In this document: positions 1 to 5,202 of the stretch, in pieces | Layout: every line of letters begins with the position of its first letter | How positions within the stretch are numbered: the stretch's first letter is position 1 | Assembly: GCA_012513595.1 (NCBI GenBank) | Contig: JAAZBY010000561.1 | Span: 1 to 5,618 of the forward strand | Length of the DNA stretch: 5,618 nucleotides | Source: Chloroflexota bacterium | Lineage (GTDB): Bacteria > Chloroflexota > Anaerolineae > UBA1429 | Direction: 5' to 3' | Translations under genes and position numbers: made by a program | The notes under the pieces: model-generated | Told to the model about the DNA's origin: nothing | What the model saw: the letters and a program-made list of their open reading frames with translations, nothing else | The model's database searches: none

Positions 1-128
1 GCCGCCGGCGCTGCGGGCGCTTTGGACGGCGCGGCGGGGGTAGCCGGCTGCGTGCAGGCGACCGCCAGCGTCGCTGCAGCCGTCAGGCTGGATATGCGCA
101 GGAAGTCGCGGCGCGTAATGCTGTTCAT
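1..128 (-). CDS. Tat-exported lipoprotein, N-terminal fragment (possible solute-binding protein)
   Basis: Only the first 42 codons are in the window; the gene continues beyond the left edge. The peptide begins MNSITRRDFLRISSL. T5-R6-R7-D8-F9-L10-R11 is a good twin-arginine (Tat) motif, followed by a short Ala/Leu-rich hydrophobic stretch and a lipobox-like L-A-V-A-C with Cys25 as the predicted lipidated residue. After Cys25 comes an Ala/Pro/Thr linker, as is usual for a tethered surface lipoprotein. The ATG at 128 is preceded by AAAGGG about 5 bases away. An in-frame ATG at 152 has no ribosome binding site and would place extra acidic residues before the twin arginine. In Chloroflexota and Gram-positive bacteria such N-termini often belong to ABC-transporter substrate-binding proteins, but the functional domain is not visible, so that is inference. 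Its nearest clear upstream promoter is at 619-647, which would give a leader of about 485 nt. Confidence 0.8.
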   Translation of the reverse strand, partial: MNSITRRDFLRISSLTAAATLAVACTQPATPAAPSKAPAAPA

Positions 129-493
129 GCTTTCCCTTTCTGCATTGACCATGTCAGAATCGGAGCGTCACGGCATCTCGAGCCTACTGATCACCACCTT
201 GGCCGATTGACGGGGTGGGACCTCCTTTCCTCGCTGCGCCGGTCGGCGCGCTCGGACCCATGGCCGTCTGCGGCACACGGCCCAGGGCTTGGCCGGCCGC
301 GGCGGCGCGCGCCGGCATTCCTGCGCACACGGCGACCGTGAAACGCGTCATCGGGATGAGGAAGCGGACGGTAGAGGAAATGCTGGCCATCCGTCGGGGG
401 CGATGGACGCCGCAAGCGTCCAGGCGCGTGCGCTAGTCTATCCATAGTGCTGTGGTGAAGCATGACGCCCCGTTGACGGTCTCACATGCGCCA
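129..493 (-). other. Gene-free leader region upstream of the lipoprotein gene
   Basis: I find no convincing gene here on either strand. The open frames present are Arg/Ala/Pro/His-rich and lack ribosome binding sites. Several short hairpins occur: a perfect 6-bp stem at 405-410/416-421 with a 5-nt loop, a 5-bp stem at 387-391/402-406 that shares bases with it and so is mutually exclusive, and a 5-bp stem with a 3-nt loop at 328-340. An AAAGGAGGT sequence (minus strand, near 220-230) resembles a ribosome binding site but no start codon follows at a workable distance. The region could be the distal part of a long 5' leader of the lipoprotein gene. I could not match it to a riboswitch class by eye. 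Confidence 0.4.
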
Positions 494-612
494 CAAAGAA
501 CCGAGACGCGACGCGCTATCGTCGGGTTGCCATCAATAGAGGGGATACCTGCGTTCGTCCTGCCCGCAGCAGGCCATCAGGCCCGCCTGGCAGCGGACCG
601 CCGAACACCTCA
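494..612 (-). ncRNA. Candidate small RNA or structured 5' leader
   Basis: The perfect-consensus promoter at 619-647 should start transcription near 612, reading left into DNA with no ORF. Six bases later the predicted RNA can fold into an extended hairpin covering 606 to 553. The outer arms are GUUCG (602-606) and CGAAC (553-557), followed by UCC/GGA, and the tip is CAGGCGGGCC-UGAU-GGCCUGCUG (580-589, 576-579, 567-575) with one bulged G. Further on, an imperfect hairpin (520-525 with 501-508) is followed by UUCUUUG (500-494), a possible weak intrinsic terminator, which would give an RNA of about 118 nt. I checked for hallmarks of 4.5S/SRP RNA, RNase P RNA and tmRNA and saw none. A 6S-like role cannot be excluded. 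Whether it is a free RNA or the leader of the lipoprotein mRNA is undecided, and its function is unknown. Confidence 0.3.
501..525 (-). terminator. Possible weak intrinsic terminator of the candidate RNA
   Basis: On the minus strand CCGACG (525-520) can pair with CGTCTCGG (508-501), allowing two bulged bases. UUCUUUG follows at 500-494. The stem is short and bulged and the U-tract is interrupted, so this is only suggestive. Confidence 0.2.
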
Positions 613-712
613 CATCGGATTATAGGGCATGGGCTGGAGGGTGTCAACGGAATGCTCCGCCGCGCGGGCGCGGCGCACTCCGTCGCCCCGGCGGTCTTTG
701 ACTCCGGCGGTC
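596..712. repeat. Three copies of CGGCGGTC around the divergent promoters
   Basis: The 9-mer CCGGCGGTC occurs at 688-696 and 704-712, a 16-bp period, so the copies flank the -35 hexamer (698-703) of the dipeptidase promoter. The inverted 8-mer GACCGCCG lies at 596-603, just inside the predicted leftward transcript. The second direct copy is also part of an inverted repeat, GGCGG (706-710) and CCGCC (716-720), which fills the spacer between -35 and -10. These could be operator half-sites, but short GC-rich words recur by chance in DNA of this composition. Confidence 0.3.
619..647 (-). promoter_or_regulatory. Perfect sigma70 consensus promoter, leftward
   Basis: On the minus strand TTGACA (647-642) is separated by exactly 17 bases from TATAAT (624-619). 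Both hexamers and the spacing match the sigma70 consensus exactly, which is rare in GC-rich DNA and usually marks a highly expressed or tightly regulated transcript. The predicted start is near 612. No ORF follows before the lipoprotein start at 128. It is divergent from the dipeptidase promoter, whose -35 begins about 50 bp to the right. Confidence 0.75.
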
Positions 713-727
713 GTGCCGCCATATACT
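698..727 (+). promoter_or_regulatory. Sigma70-type promoter of the dipeptidase gene
   Basis: TTGACT (698-703), an 18-bp spacer and TATACT (722-727) give five of six matches in each hexamer. The predicted start near 734 leaves a leader of roughly 32 nt before the ATG at 766. This supports the short N-terminus of the encoded protein, because longer in-frame starts lie upstream of the promoter. Confidence 0.7.
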
Positions 728-765
728 CGCGCCGTAGCAGCGCGCCCTCGCCGAAGGAGACACCC

Positions 766-2133
766 ATGAAAGAACTACAGCGTCACCTCGACCAGTACGC
801 GAACCAGCACCTTGCCGAGCTCGTGAGCCTCCTCCGCATTCCGAGCATCTCCGCGGACCCGGCCCACGGCTCCGACGTCCGCGCTGCCGCAGACTGGATC
901 GCCGGGCGCCTGCGGGCGGCCGGCCTCGACGGCGTGCGCTTGCTCGAGTCCGCCGGGCACCCCGTGGTGTACGGCGAGTGGCTCGGCGCGCCGGGGCAGC
1001 CGGTCGTCCTCTTTTACGGGCATTACGATGTGCAGCCGGCCGATCCCCTGTCCGAGTGGACCTCGCCCCCGTTCGACCCGACCGTGCGCGACGGCCGTCT
1101 GGTCGCGCGCGGCGCCGACGACATGAAGGGCAACCTGCTGCTGCCCATCCTGGCCTGCGAGGCCTGGCTGCAGACCTCCGGGAGGCTGCCGGTAAACGTC
1201 AAGTTCTTGTTCGAGGGTGAGGAGGAGGTGGGCAGCCCCAACCTTGAGCAGGTCCTGGTGATGGCACAAGACCTGCTCGCCTGCGACATGGCCATCTGCA
1301 CCGATGGCAGCCAGGTGGACGAGGACGAACCCTCCCTTGGCGTCGGCACGCGGGGGCTGGCCGCCGTGGAACTCCACGTGCAGACCGCCGACACCGACCT
1401 GCACTCCGGCCTGGCAGGGGGGGTGGCCCCGAACCCGATCCACGTGCTGGCCGGCCTGCTGGCCTCCATGATCAGCGTCGACGGGCACATCGCCGTGGAC
1501 CACTTTTACGACGACGTAATCCCGCCAACGGCGTCCGAGCGCCAGGCTATCGCCGCCGCGCCGGACGAGACGCTGGCCCTGCAGAAGCGGGCTGGCCTGC
1601 GCGCCCTGGTTGGCGAGCGCGGCTACACCCCCCAGGAGCGCAACTGGGCGCGCCCCACCCTCGAGGTGAACGGCATCTGGGGCGGTTACCAGGGAACCGG
1701 CGTCAAGACGGTCATCCCCGCCTCCGCCCACGCCAAGATCACCTGCCGCCTGGTGCCCGGCCAACGCCCCGATCGCATCGTGGAGACCCTGCGGGCCCAC
1801 GTCGAGCGCCATGCGCCCTCCTTTGCCCGCGTGCGCCTGGAGGCGCTGGCCGGCTCATCGGACCCCTACTTGGTTCCGGAGGACGAGCCCTCGCTCCTTG
1901 CCGCAGAGCGCGTCCTCGAGCGCCTGGCCTCGCGGCGTCCCTACCGCCTGCGCTCAGGAGGGTCGGTGGGCGCCCTGCCCCTGCTCCGCGAGCACCTGGG
2001 CGTAAGCGCGGTGACCCTCGGCTTTGGGCTGCCGGCGGGCGGGGCGCACGCGCCGAACGAGTTCCTGTCGCTGTCGCAGTGGGGAAAGGGCAAACGCGCC
2101 TTCTGCATGCTCCTGGCCGAGCTCAGCAAGTAG
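766..2133 (+). CDS. M20 family zinc dipeptidase/peptidase
   Basis: A 455-residue cytosolic metallopeptidase of family M20 (carnosinase/CNDP-like dipeptidase group), with no signal peptide. These enzymes use two metal ions to hydrolyse dipeptides or short N-terminal substrates; the exact substrate cannot be read from sequence. The expected residues are present: H86 and D88 in GHYDVQP, bridging D119 in GADDMKG, catalytic base E153 and ligand E154 in EGEEEVGS, D180 in CTDGS, and H428 in GGAHAPNE. The lid/dimerisation domain spans about residues 190-375 and includes H213 (DLHSG), the position that completes the partner subunit's active site in CNDP-type dimers. The ATG at 766 has AAGGAGA ideally placed, and the promoter at 698-727 lies inside the longer frame that opens at 652, so that upstream start is rejected. 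Length and motif order are normal. It is the only rightward gene, convergent with the aldolase, and ends just before a strong terminator. Confidence 0.93.
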   Translation: MKELQRHLDQYANQHLAELVSLLRIPSISADPAHGSDVRAAADWIAGRLRAAGLDGVRLLESAGHPVVYGEWLGAPGQPVVLFYGHYDVQPADPLSEWTSPPFDPTVRDGRLVARGADDMKGNLLLPILACEAWLQTSGRLPVNVKFLFEGEEEVGSPNLEQVLVMAQDLLACDMAICTDGSQVDEDEPSLGVGTRGLAAVELHVQTADTDLHSGLAGGVAPNPIHVLAGLLASMISVDGHIAVDHFYDDVIPPTASERQAIAAAPDETLALQKRAGLRALVGERGYTPQERNWARPTLEVNGIWGGYQGTGVKTVIPASAHAKITCRLVPGQRPDRIVETLRAHVERHAPSFARVRLEALAGSSDPYLVPEDEPSLLAAERVLERLASRRPYRLRSGGSVGALPLLREHLGVSAVTLGFGLPAGGAHAPNEFLSLSQWGKGKRAFCMLLAELSK

Positions 2134-2142
2134 CCAGACGCG

Positions 2143-2181
2143 AGCGACCGCCCAGGCCTACGAGAGTCCCGGGCGGTCGCT
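2143..2181. terminator. Bidirectional terminator between convergent genes
   Basis: AGCGACCGCCC (2143-2153) and GGGCGGTCGCT (2171-2181) form a perfect 11-bp stem with a 17-nt loop, starting 9 bases after the dipeptidase stop. The rightward U-tract is minimal (CTTAT), and leftward transcripts also lack a long U-run. The stem strength and its place between tail-to-tail genes make a terminator or 3'-end stabiliser for both the likely role. Confidence 0.65.
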
Positions 2182-2196
2182 TATGTCGATCGGAAC

Positions 2197-2214
2197 GGCG
2201 CGCTGCAGCGCGCC
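2197..2214. repeat. 18-bp perfect palindrome
   Basis: GGCGCGCTGCAGCGCGCC is a perfect palindrome that as RNA forms a 7-bp stem with a TGCA loop. It lies 12 bp beyond the aldolase stop codon, so it is the first hairpin on the aldolase mRNA. With no U-tract it may protect the 3' end or help termination together with the 2143-2181 stem. Confidence 0.5.
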
Positions 2215-2226
2215 CCTGTCGCCTGG

Positions 2227-2979
2227 CTAGCCGCGAATGTCTTTGATCACCTGCTGGCACATGGTGGACATGAGGATCATGTCGCTGCCGACGGTGATGT
2301 AGCGGAAGCCCATGTCAGCGAACTCTTTGGCGTTCCAGCTGCGGGCCGCGATGCCGGGGACCTTGCCCAGTCGCTGGCAGATCTCCAGCACGCGCTGGAT
2401 GGCCGCCGAATGGGCCCTCTTGCCCTCGGCCGTGTTCAGGTCGACCCCCATCGACAGGCCCAGGTCGGCCGGCCCGATCCAGCAGCCATCGATCCCCTCG
2501 ACGGAGAGGATCTCCTCGGCGCGCTCGACGGCGCGGATCGTCTCGATCTGCACGGCCACATAGACCTCGTCGTTGATGCGCGCTGCATAGTCGCTGCCAA
2601 GGTGCTCGGTGCCGAAGGGCCCGAAGGAGCGCCCGCCCTGCGGCGGGTACTTGCAGGCACGCACCACCTCGCGGGCGTCCTCCACGCTGTTGACCATCGG
2701 CACGATGATGCCCAGGGCTCCGCGGTCGAGGGCGCGGCCGATGGTGTAATAGTTGTTCTCCTGCACGCGGATGGCCGGCATGGCCCCGCCCAGGGCGATG
2801 GCATCAAAGGCCGCCTGGTTGGCGTCATCGCCAAAGTTGCCGTGCTGGTTGTCCACCATAACAAAGTCAAAGCCGGCCAGCGCACAGGCCTTGCCCGCCA
2901 GGGCAGCGCCCATGGTAATGGTCAGGCCCAGGGCCAGCTGGCCTTCCTGCATCCGTTTCTTGGTCGCGTTCACGAGCAT
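2227..2979 (-). CDS. HpcH/HpaI family class II aldolase
   Basis: A 250-residue metal-dependent aldolase of the HpcH/HpaI family, which cleaves or forms 2-keto-acid aldols to yield pyruvate plus an aldehyde. Relatives include HpaI (4-hydroxy-2-oxoheptanedioate), GarL (2-dehydro-3-deoxyglucarate) and RhmA (2-keto-3-deoxyrhamnonate). Active-site residues line up with E. coli HpaI: D43 and H46 in VDNQHG, R71 in AIRVQ, E146 in QIET and D172 in GPADL, plus the family loop YPPQGGRSFG at 111-120. The spacings H-R (25) and E-D (26) equal those in HpaI. The start at 2979 has GGGAGG 5 bases upstream; longer in-frame starts at 3000 and 3078 have no ribosome binding site, and 3078 lies upstream of the promoter. 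Length is typical. The substrate is not decidable, because no sugar-acid or aromatic catabolism genes sit beside it. It lies downstream of the Eis-like gene but has its own promoter at 3047-3075. Confidence 0.92.
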   Translation of the reverse strand: MLVNATKKRMQEGQLALGLTITMGAALAGKACALAGFDFVMVDNQHGNFGDDANQAAFDAIALGGAMPAIRVQENNYYTIGRALDRGALGIIVPMVNSVEDAREVVRACKYPPQGGRSFGPFGTEHLGSDYAARINDEVYVAVQIETIRAVERAEEILSVEGIDGCWIGPADLGLSMGVDLNTAEGKRAHSAAIQRVLEICQRLGKVPGIAARSWNAKEFADMGFRYITVGSDMILMSTMCQQVIKDIRG

Positions 2980-3046
2980 CCCTGCCTCCCTATCGTCCAT
3001 GTCGCCAACCGCGAGACGTGCGCCGCGGCGCCAACGCATAGAGGCG

Positions 3047-3075
3047 AGTGTAGCGTACCGCGCCGCCACGCGCAA
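3047..3075 (-). promoter_or_regulatory. Sigma70-type promoter of the aldolase gene
   Basis: On the minus strand TTGCGC (3075-3070), a 17-bp spacer and TACACT (3052-3047). The predicted start is near 3040, leaving a leader of about 60 nt before the ATG at 2979. The -35 hexamer is weak (four of six) and sits inside an inverted repeat (3069-3098). Confidence 0.55.
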
Positions 3076-3098
3076 CACCCGGACCGCCCCGTTGCGCG
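3069..3098. repeat. Inverted repeat overlapping the aldolase -35 and following the Eis-like stop
   Basis: CGCGCAAC (3069-3076) and GTTGCGCG (3091-3098) are perfect 8-bp arms around 14 bases. As RNA on the minus strand it forms a hairpin directly after the Eis-like stop codon (3102-3100), but there is no U-tract. As DNA its left arm contains the whole -35 of the aldolase promoter. It may therefore be a terminator-like hairpin, an operator, or both. Confidence 0.45.
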
Positions 3099-3099
3099 G

Positions 3100-4329
3100 C
3101 TAAAAGTCCCAGTCCATGTGCGGGACGGGTACCCGCACCAGGCGATCCAGCCCGTCCACGAGCGACGTGGGGCCGCGCAGAGAGTCGGTGAAGGCCAGCC
3201 CCCAGGCAGGGCGCGCGCCCAGCCACAGCCGTGTAAAGGCGTTGACCGTGGCCTCCAGAGTCGGGAGCGACGGGTCACAGCCCGGCTCGGCGCCGGACTG
3301 GGGCCCCAGCTCGACGACATAGTCGCCGCCGATGCCGCGCCAGGGCGCCTCGGGGCCGAGCTGCTCGGCGATGGGGTCCTCCAGCCGCAGGTGGAAGCGT
3401 ACCGGCTGACCGGCCAGGTGTGTCTTGGCCAGGCAGGCGGGCAGGTCGCAGATGCGCATCTGCCAGTAGGCGTGGGCGCTCACGCCGGCCTCGAAGCGCG
3501 AGGCTCTGCTCACGCGCTCGTCCTTGCGCGGCTGGGCCACGAGGTCCTGCAGCTGGATGCCGGCCGGCTCTTCGAACTGCACAAGGTGGACCTGGTCGCT
3601 CAGGCCCTTGAGCAGCGACATCAGTTCCAGGAACTGCTCGCGGGTCTCATAGGCCAGCCAGTAGACGGTATACGGTCCGTGGCCGAGGTCCTTGGCACCG
3701 CACCACAGATAGTGCGATAGGGCGCCGCCCGGGCCATCGCCGTAGCCGAGGCCAAAGCCGTTGTCCGTCTCGATCAGTTCGCCGCGCGTGGCGCCCGGGT
3801 GGTACAGGTTTACCGAGCCGTGTACGCGCAGGCGGCGCAGGCGGGCGGCGTGGATCGCCTCCCAATCGTCCGGGCCAAGGCGCCGCGGAACTCGCGCGTG
3901 CGCCGACACCAGGAGATGCGCGGGATCGAACTTGACCCAGCGTTCGTAGGGGCCGGTGCCGTAGCCCAAGGGGTTGTAGAAGCCCTGCTCGAACATCCCC
4001 AGTCCGTGCACCTGCACGCCGTCGGCGGCGTCGAGGGCTACCCTCAGGGCCGCCAGGCGACGCGCCAGCCCCTGACGGCGGGCCACGCGGCTCGTCGCCA
4101 CGCCCGTCAACCCGGCAAAGGACAGGCGTTCGTCGAGATACTGCAGGTCTCCTCGCGCGCTGAGGACGGCGCACTCGGCACTGCCCTCCAGCTCCGCGAC
4201 CATGGTGCGGGCCGCCAGGATGGCGTGGTCCAGCGGCTCCTCCTTGCCGGCCTCGATCCAGCCGACCTCACGCCAGATGCGGTGGATGGCCTCGTTGTCG
4301 CGCTCGGGGTCATAGGGCCGAAACTGCAT
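3100..4329 (-). CDS. Eis-like GNAT N-acetyltransferase with C-terminal SCP2-type domain
   Basis: A 409-residue protein with the layout of the mycobacterial Eis family: N-terminal GNAT domain (about 1-140), a second GNAT-like domain (about 145-285) and an SCP2-like C-terminal domain (about 288-400). Eis enzymes transfer acetyl from acetyl-CoA to amines, including aminoglycosides and lysine side chains; the substrate here is unknown. The acetyl-CoA motif is R84-x-x-G87-x-A89 after the TGVATS strand. Y123 in PLGYGTG matches the Eis general-acid tyrosine (Tyr126), and the chain ends in Phe409, as in Eis, where the terminal carboxylate of Phe402 acts as base. MRICDLPACL at 291-300 is the typical entry to the SCP2 domain. 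The ATG at 4329 follows GAGAGGAGC; an in-frame ATG at 4371 would translate through the 4349-4373 hairpin and has no ribosome binding site. No own promoter is evident, so it may be transcribed with the upstream regulator gene. Confidence 0.87.
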   Translation of the reverse strand: MQFRPYDPERDNEAIHRIWREVGWIEAGKEEPLDHAILAARTMVAELEGSAECAVLSARGDLQYLDERLSFAGLTGVATSRVARRQGLARRLAALRVALDAADGVQVHGLGMFEQGFYNPLGYGTGPYERWVKFDPAHLLVSAHARVPRRLGPDDWEAIHAARLRRLRVHGSVNLYHPGATRGELIETDNGFGLGYGDGPGGALSHYLWCGAKDLGHGPYTVYWLAYETREQFLELMSLLKGLSDQVHLVQFEEPAGIQLQDLVAQPRKDERVSRASRFEAGVSAHAYWQMRICDLPACLAKTHLAGQPVRFHLRLEDPIAEQLGPEAPWRGIGGDYVVELGPQSGAEPGCDPSLPTLEATVNAFTRLWLGARPAWGLAFTDSLRGPTSLVDGLDRLVRVPVPHMDWDF

Positions 4330-4348
4330 GGCTCCTCTCCAAGGGAAA

Positions 4349-4373
4349 GCGTGGCGGAAGGCACCCGCCACGC
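4349..4373 (-). promoter_or_regulatory. Hairpin just upstream of the Eis-like ribosome binding site
   Basis: GCGTGGCGG (4349-4357) and CCGCCACGC (4365-4373) form a perfect 9-bp stem with a 7-nt loop. On the minus strand it is followed by TTTCCCTT and then the ribosome binding site of the Eis-like gene, with the ATG about 20 nt beyond the stem. It could be a leaky terminator or attenuator after the regulator gene, or a translation or stability element. Confidence 0.5.
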
Positions 4374-4397
4374 GGCCATCGGGCTCGGTTGAGGAAG

Positions 4398-4417
4398 GCG
4401 GCCGTTGGCGCGGCCGC
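4398..4417 (-). terminator. GC-rich hairpin at the end of the response regulator gene
   Basis: GCGGCCG (4398-4404) and CGGCCGC (4411-4417) form a perfect 7-bp stem with a 6-nt loop that begins in the regulator's stop codon. On the minus strand it is followed by CTTCCTC, not a true U-tract. It is the first of two tandem hairpins in the 87-bp gap before the Eis-like gene. Confidence 0.35.
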
Positions 4418-5085
4418 TACCAGTCGCCGGGCTGGCGCGGCCCCGGGTCAACCAGCCTGTTCTGCAGGGCCAGCGCCACCGCCTCGGTACGCGTGGCCGC
4501 CTGCAACTTGGACAGAATGCTGGACACGTGGAACTTGACCGTGGACTTGGTCACGATGATGCGCTCGGCGATCTCGGGGTTGGAGAGCCCCTCGCACATC
4601 AGGGCCAGCACCTCGCGCTCTCGGGCCGTCAGGTCGTGGCCGAGGGGGGGCGGCTGAACCGCGGTCCTGATCAGCGCCTGGGCGGCCTCCGGCGCCAACG
4701 TCGGCCGGCCCTGGTGCGCCTTGCGGATGGCATCAGCCAGCTCAGCGGAGGTGACGTTCTTGAGCAGGTACCCAATGGCGCCGGCCTGCAGGGCCCGCTG
4801 CACGAGGTCCTCCTCTTTGAAGCTCGTCAGCGCGATCACCTGGACGTTCGGGCAGGCCTGCCGAATGGCCCGCGTGGCCTCGGCACCGTCGATGCCCGGC
4901 ATGATCAGGTCCATAATGACGACGTCGGGCCGGCACTGACGGCAGAGCCGCACGGCCTCCTCACCGCTAGCGGCCTCCCCGACGAGCTCCAGATCGTCCG
5001 CGGCGTACAGGAACGCGGCCAGGCCACCCCGTACGACGGCATGGTCATCGACAATCATCACACGGATCGTGTCGTGTTCGGCCAT
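4417..5085 (-). CDS. NarL/FixJ-type response regulator with LuxR helix-turn-helix
   Basis: A 222-residue two-component transcription factor. The receiver domain (about 6-122) has the acidic pair D13-D14, the phospho-acceptor D59 in VIMDLIMPG, T87 in ALTS and K109 in YLLKN, so it should accept phosphate normally. The output domain (about 150-212) is GerE/LuxR type, beginning LTAREREVL and with its helix-turn-helix in NPEIAERIIVTKSTVKFHV (about 169-187). The ATG at 5085 is preceded by GAGGAG about 7 bases away. Length is standard. No histidine kinase is in view, so it is an orphan within this window and its signal is unknown. An extended -10 promoter (5134-5142) precedes it, and a 12-bp palindrome at 5175-5186 could be a binding site, possibly for the protein itself. 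It may be transcribed with the Eis-like gene downstream, in which case that gene is a candidate target or partner. Confidence 0.94.
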   Translation of the reverse strand: MAEHDTIRVMIVDDHAVVRGGLAAFLYAADDLELVGEAASGEEAVRLCRQCRPDVVIMDLIMPGIDGAEATRAIRQACPNVQVIALTSFKEEDLVQRALQAGAIGYLLKNVTSAELADAIRKAHQGRPTLAPEAAQALIRTAVQPPPLGHDLTAREREVLALMCEGLSNPEIAERIIVTKSTVKFHVSSILSKLQAATRTEAVALALQNRLVDPGPRQPGDW

Positions 5086-5133
5086 TGGCTCTCCTCAAGG
5101 AAGCGATGGGGCCTCTTGCCAATATGCCTCTCC

Positions 5134-5162
5134 ATTATACCAAACCAGTCACGTCGTGCACA
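5134..5162 (-). promoter_or_regulatory. Extended -10 promoter of the response regulator gene
   Basis: On the minus strand TGGTATAAT (5142-5134) is a perfect extended -10 element (TGn plus TATAAT). The -35 at the 17-bp spacing is TGTGCA (5162-5157), only a partial match, as is common with extended -10 promoters. The predicted start is near 5127, leaving about 42 nt before the ATG at 5085. Confidence 0.7.
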
Positions 5163-5174
5163 TCGCATCTGGTA

Positions 5175-5186
5175 GACGGTACCGTC
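5175..5186. repeat. 12-bp perfect palindrome upstream of the regulator promoter
   Basis: GACGGTACCGTC lies about 36 bp upstream of the -10 element, in the usual activator position, between the selD stop and the regulator promoter. It could be an operator for the NarL-type regulator or another factor. As an RNA hairpin the stem would be only 4 bp, so termination of selD is unlikely. Confidence 0.35.
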
Positions 5187-5202
5187 AAGCCAGCCGGGTG
5201 CC

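Noticed and set aside
131..140. GAAAGGGAAA near the lipoprotein start and a similar AAGGGAAAGC at 4341-4350
   Set aside because: A ten-base match of low complexity in unrelated contexts and opposite strands; taken as coincidence.
205..232. GGGTGGGACC on the plus strand resembling the T-box antiterminator core
   Set aside because: No stem I features, antiterminator partner or terminator are visible, and no aminoacyl-tRNA or amino-acid gene follows on that strand.
191..463. Leftward 90-codon open frame downstream of the consensus promoter
   Set aside because: It is very rich in Arg, Pro and His with no recognisable fold, and has only a weak GGGG upstream of the start. It was considered as the product of the 612 transcript but is not convincing.
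652..765. Upstream extension of the dipeptidase reading frame (start at 652)
   Set aside because: The promoter hexamers at 698-727 lie inside it, and the ATG at 766 has a well-placed ribosome binding site and the normal family N-terminus.
775..1812. Leftward open frame of 345 codons inside the dipeptidase gene
   Set aside because: It is fully antisense to a gene with all catalytic motifs. It resembles no family and has shadow-type composition.
2410..3720. Long rightward open frame of 436 codons crossing the aldolase, its promoter and the Eis-like gene
   Set aside because: It is antisense to two well-supported genes and crosses an intergenic promoter. It has no ribosome binding site and its Gly/Val/His/Gln/Arg-rich composition is typical of the reverse frame of GC-rich coding DNA.
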